This document shows positions 61,047 through 64,000 of a stretch of DNA of 64,000 nt, one piece after another. Source of the stretch: CAVAVT01 sp963592185. Lineage in GTDB: Bacteria; Bacillota; Negativicutes; Selenomonadales; Selenomonadaceae. The notes below the pieces were generated by a model. The model worked only from the letters and a program-made list of their open reading frames with translations, made no database searches and was not told where the DNA came from. Where the stretch lies: NCBI GenBank assembly GCA_963592185.1, contig CAVAVT010000002.1, positions 8,514-72,513 of the forward strand. Reading direction: 5' to 3'. The position numbers were made by a program, and so were the translations under genes. Within the stretch, counting starts at the first letter, position 1. Every line of letters begins with the position of its first letter.

Positions 61047-61670
61047 TCACAAATATGGATTATGAATTCTTTCCCATCCAATTTCGCTAGAAGGTCCATG
61101 TCCGGGGTAAACCTTGGTATCTTCAGGAAGTGTCATAATTTTCTCCCTCAGGGACCTGACTAAAGTCTCCATGGATCCCCCAGGAAAATCACACCTGCCA
61201 ACACCCTCAGCAAACAATGAGTCCCCACTGAACAGGACTTTTTCACCCTCATACTCTCCATAAAGGCATATCCCTCCCGGAGTATGTCCAGGGGTATGGA
61301 TGACCTTCAAGCTAATGTCCCCCAATGACACTGTGTCATTTTCCTTAAGGAGCACATCAGGCTCACCTAGGCTGGTGGGAAAACCCATTGGTCCAGACAA
61401 ATTCTGGTCTGCATCCTTAACCATTTCCGCATCAGCTTCATGCACCATATAAACAGCGCCTGCAGCCTTGCGCAGTTTTTCAACAGCGCCTATATGATCC
61501 CCATGTCCATGGGTATTCACTATTACCTTGAGACATTTTCCCCTGCTATTTATATAATTTAAAATTTCATCAGCTCCGCCGCCTGGGTCTATAACCATAC
61601 ACTCATCAGAGGTTTTAGACTCCAATATGTAGCAATTTACCCCCAGTGGACCAACTGCAAGTGATTTCAT
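61047..61670 (-). CDS. Metallo-beta-lactamase-fold hydrolase (glyoxalase II-like)
   Basis: Small MBL-fold protein of the YcbL/GloB-like group, probably a thioester hydrolase. 207 residues. VNTHGHGDHIGAV is the metal-binding HxHxDH, VIHTPGHTPGGICLY gives the next His, FSGDSLFAEGVGRCDF the bridging Asp, and VYPGHGP the last His. It lacks the C-terminal glutathione-binding domain of true GloB. ATG 61670 has GGAGG seven bases upstream. It follows relA by 18 bases. Confidence 0.9.
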   Translation of the reverse strand: MKSLAVGPLGVNCYILESKTSDECMVIDPGGGADEILNYINSRGKCLKVIVNTHGHGDHIGAVEKLRKAAGAVYMVHEADAEMVKDADQNLSGPMGFPTSLGEPDVLLKENDTVSLGDISLKVIHTPGHTPGGICLYGEYEGEKVLFSGDSLFAEGVGRCDFPGGSMETLVRSLREKIMTLPEDTKVYPGHGPSSEIGWERIHNPYL

Positions 61671-61688
61671 TTCCTCTCCTCCGAAAAA

Positions 61689-63920
61689 TCAATCATCATC
61701 TCTGGAATCAGAACTCATAGATCTGGTAACGCTGTAGACATCCTTAAGTCTGCGCATACGTGTCATAATCTGGGAAACCTGCAAAGAATTCCTTACCTCC
61801 AGACACATTGTAACCGTGGAGGTTTTATTATTTTTATTGCCTTTTGCATTAACAGAGCTGATATTTATCTTCATGTCAGTCGGAACAGACAGAAGCTGTG
61901 TCAGTACACCAGAGCGGTCATTACAGGTAATTCTAAGGCTTACAGTGTACACCTTGTCGAGACCGATGTCCCAGTTTACCTCAATGACCCTTGATACATC
62001 GCTGTCATTCAGCACATTTGGACAATCCGCCCTATGAACTGATACACCTCGTCCCCTTGTGATATATCCGGTAATCGGATCTCCCGGAATAGGATTGCAG
62101 CATTTTGCCAGTCTTACCAACAGGCCGCTTTCACCTTCAACCAAAATGCCATGGCTGGATTTGCTCTTTTTGCCATGTGTGGTTGCTGCAGGCTGCTTTA
62201 GCTTCTCAAGCATTTCAGAAACATCTGGCGGAGTTGCTGTTTTTACATTTTTCTTATGAATTTCCAAAAGCTTGGAAAATACAGCATTGAGGCTTATTCC
62301 GCCATATCCAAGAGCTGCCAGCATGTCGTCCTCATTTTGGATATTGAAGCGCTGAGCTGTAGGCTGCAAATAATCGCTATGCAGAAATTCCTTGGAATCG
62401 TAGCCAAGACGTTTTGCTTCCTTGTCGATAAGTTCTCTGCCACGTTCAATATTTTCCTCACGGCGTGCTTTTTTAAACCATGAGCGGATTTTAGTTCTGG
62501 TTTCTGAGGATGCAACCTCGTTGAGCCAGTCCCAGCTTGGTCCATTATTTGATTTATTGGTAATAATGGAAACTATATCACCGTTTTTGAGCTTATACTC
62601 CAAGGGAACAATTTTGCCATTAACCTTTGCACCTACGCAGTGATTTCCCACTTCAGTGTGGATTCTGTAGGCAAAATCAATAGGAATAGACCCCTTTGGA
62701 AGGTCGATAACATCTCCATTTGGCGTAAATACAAATACCTCATCAGAGAAAATGTCCATTTTGAGAGCTTCAACATACTCTCCCGGATCGCTGAGTTCCT
62801 GCTGGAGAGTTACCATCTGCCGGAGCCATGAAAGCTTCTGGTCATAGCCGTTGGAGGCTGTCGCCCCTTTGCCCCGTTCCTTGTATTTCCAATGGGCTGC
62901 CACACCATACTCGGATACCTTGTGCATTGCAAAGGTACGTATCTGGATTTCCAGCGGATATCCGCCGGTCATAACAGTGGTATGCAGGGACTGATAGCCA
63001 TTGGATTTAGGCATTGCAATATAGTCCTTGAAACGACCGGGAATAGGCTTCCACATGGCATGGATTACACCAAGTACACCATAGCATTCCTGCACGGTAT
63101 TAACAAGGACTCTGACAGCGGAAAGGTCATATATCTCACTGATATCCTTGTTATCTCGCTTCATTTTTTTGTATATGCTGTAAAAATGCTTTGCACGTCC
63201 GCTTATTTCAGCATCCATGTCCTCCTCATCAAGCTTCTCCTGAAGCTGAATGATGGATTCCTGAATAAAAACCTGTCGTTCCAGTCTCTTTTGCTTTACC
63301 TTTTCCACCAAATCGTAGTATGCCTCTGGCTCAAGGTAACGCAGACACAAGTCCTCAAGCTCCCACTTAATGCTTGAAATACCCAATCTATTGGCAAGGG
63401 GTGCGTATATTTCGATGGTTTCCCTAGCTATGCGCTGCTGCTTATCCGGGCGCATAACCTTCAAGGTCCTCATGTTATGCAGACGGTCAGCAAGCTTTAT
63501 CATAATTACACGGATATCCTTTGCCATTGCCAGGAAAAGCTTGCGGTAGTTTTCCAGCTGCTGTTCTTCCTTGGATTTATATTTGATTTTGCCCAGCTTG
63601 GTAACACCATCTATGAGCATGGCAACATCGTCACCAAAAATTTCCTGCATCTGCTCCAAGGTGTAGGTGGTATCCTCCACCACATCATGAAGAAGTGCCG
63701 CACTTATGGTAACATCGTCCAGCTGAAGCCGTGTCAGTATCATGGCTACGGACAAGGGGTGTATGATGTAGTCCTCACCCGACTGACGCTTCTGTCCTGC
63801 ATGGGCAGCATTCGCCAAATCATAAGCCTTTTGTATCAGCTCTATATTAGCATTCGGATGATAGCTTTTAACTGACGTAATTATATCTTCGATTGTAATA
63901 TTTTTTTCAGCTTCACTCAT
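61689..63920 (-). CDS. relA: Bifunctional (p)ppGpp synthetase/hydrolase
   Basis: Long RSH enzyme that makes and destroys the stringent alarmone. About 743 residues: HD hydrolase domain (about 20-170) with intact HDVVEDT, so hydrolysis should work; synthetase domain (about 230-345) with RAKHFYSIYKKM and GRFKDYIAMPKSNGYQSLHTTV; TGS domain (about 385-445, VFTPNGDVIDLPKGS); zinc-finger-like and ACT domains at the C-terminus (CCNPIPGD, RSGVLTQLLSV). I start at ATG 63920, behind GGATGG; an in-frame ATG at 63935 would add five residues and has no clear ribosome site. Common names are relA, rel or spoT. Confidence 0.95.
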   Translation of the reverse strand: MSEAEKNITIEDIITSVKSYHPNANIELIQKAYDLANAAHAGQKRQSGEDYIIHPLSVAMILTRLQLDDVTISAALLHDVVEDTTYTLEQMQEIFGDDVAMLIDGVTKLGKIKYKSKEEQQLENYRKLFLAMAKDIRVIMIKLADRLHNMRTLKVMRPDKQQRIARETIEIYAPLANRLGISSIKWELEDLCLRYLEPEAYYDLVEKVKQKRLERQVFIQESIIQLQEKLDEEDMDAEISGRAKHFYSIYKKMKRDNKDISEIYDLSAVRVLVNTVQECYGVLGVIHAMWKPIPGRFKDYIAMPKSNGYQSLHTTVMTGGYPLEIQIRTFAMHKVSEYGVAAHWKYKERGKGATASNGYDQKLSWLRQMVTLQQELSDPGEYVEALKMDIFSDEVFVFTPNGDVIDLPKGSIPIDFAYRIHTEVGNHCVGAKVNGKIVPLEYKLKNGDIVSIITNKSNNGPSWDWLNEVASSETRTKIRSWFKKARREENIERGRELIDKEAKRLGYDSKEFLHSDYLQPTAQRFNIQNEDDMLAALGYGGISLNAVFSKLLEIHKKNVKTATPPDVSEMLEKLKQPAATTHGKKSKSSHGILVEGESGLLVRLAKCCNPIPGDPITGYITRGRGVSVHRADCPNVLNDSDVSRVIEVNWDIGLDKVYTVSLRITCNDRSGVLTQLLSVPTDMKINISSVNAKGNKNNKTSTVTMCLEVRNSLQVSQIMTRMRRLKDVYSVTRSMSSDSRDDD

Positions 63921-63994
63921 AGAAATCCATCCCATTGAATCAAATTACCGCAAACCACGGCCAAAATTGGCTAAAAATAAATTCCAACTACAGT

Positions 63995-64000
63995 ATTATA
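63995..64000 (-). promoter_or_regulatory. Possible -10 element of relA at the window edge
   Basis: TATAAT on the minus strand at the last six bases; its -35 would lie outside. GGCCAAAATTGGCT at 63960-63973 is a short imperfect palindrome between it and the start codon. Confidence 0.4.

Noticed and set aside
1..64000. CRISPR arrays, prophage, transposase or integrase genes, toxin-antitoxin or restriction loci
   Set aside because: No regularly spaced direct repeats, no mobile-element proteins, and no change in coding style were seen. The window is ordinary core chromosome.

Overview
The window is a stretch of bacterial core chromosome. I read 59 protein genes and one tRNA gene, and every one lies on the minus strand. 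The gene repertoire is that of a Firmicute (family II pyrophosphatase PpaC, PcrA, MutS2, a UPF0735 ACT protein next to hom-thrB, HemZ, a YnbB-type lyase, strong AGGAGG ribosome sites, frequent TTG starts). It also has signs of a Gram-negative envelope: a membrane sulfatase-fold enzyme of the phosphoethanolamine transferase type, together with the pssA/psd pathway that makes its likely donor lipid. That mix points to the Negativicutes (Selenomonas/Anaerovibrio-like), an inference from gene content only. Base composition is even, and I see no prophage, insertion sequence, integrase or CRISPR array.

Layout from high to low coordinate, the direction of transcription. Positions 64000-55760: relA, an MBL hydrolase, then a fur-hemZ-hisS-aspS unit with its own promoter and a terminator. 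55750-44430: a nucleoid-associated protein, a long hflX whose N-terminal part carries a JAMM metalloprotease motif, a PLP lyase, a U32 family protein, mutS2, and pbp1A-tyrS behind a repeat-borne promoter. 43040-33945: yebC, ruvC-ruvA-ruvB, a full folate block (folE-folK-folP-folB-folA), then queH-queA of queuosine synthesis, trmL and murB. 33866-27700: tRNA-Leu(CAA), an L,D-transpeptidase, polA, coaE, a lytic transglycosylase and a LysR regulator. 27560-19120: tig-clpP-clpX-lon-engB, a siroheme-decarboxylase-like pair and an aminotransferase. 18965-11020: rplM-rpsI, ilvE, an ACT protein-hom-thrB operon, cca, a gamma carbonic anhydrase-like protein, ndk and pduO. 10940-1: rsmH, a WecG/TagA glycosyltransferase, psd-pssA-glycosyltransferase, queD-queE, the phosphoethanolamine transferase-like gene, ppaC and the 5' part of pcrA.

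Several genes form working sets. FolE feeds both folate (folK, folP, folB, folA here) and, through QueD and QueE, queuosine (queH and queA here). PssA and Psd make phosphatidylethanolamine, the probable donor for the EptA-like enzyme. Tig, ClpP, ClpX and Lon form a protein quality-control block. Fur-HemZ and the AhbA/AhbB-like pair suggest regulated haem synthesis.

I did not find an obviously new multi-gene system. The observations most worth a second look are the JAMM-HflX fusion, a dispersed structured repeat (four copies, with compensatory stem changes and a built-in TATAAT) that has also reshaped the end of queA and the start of trmL, and a possible plus-strand small RNA between rpsI and ilvE.
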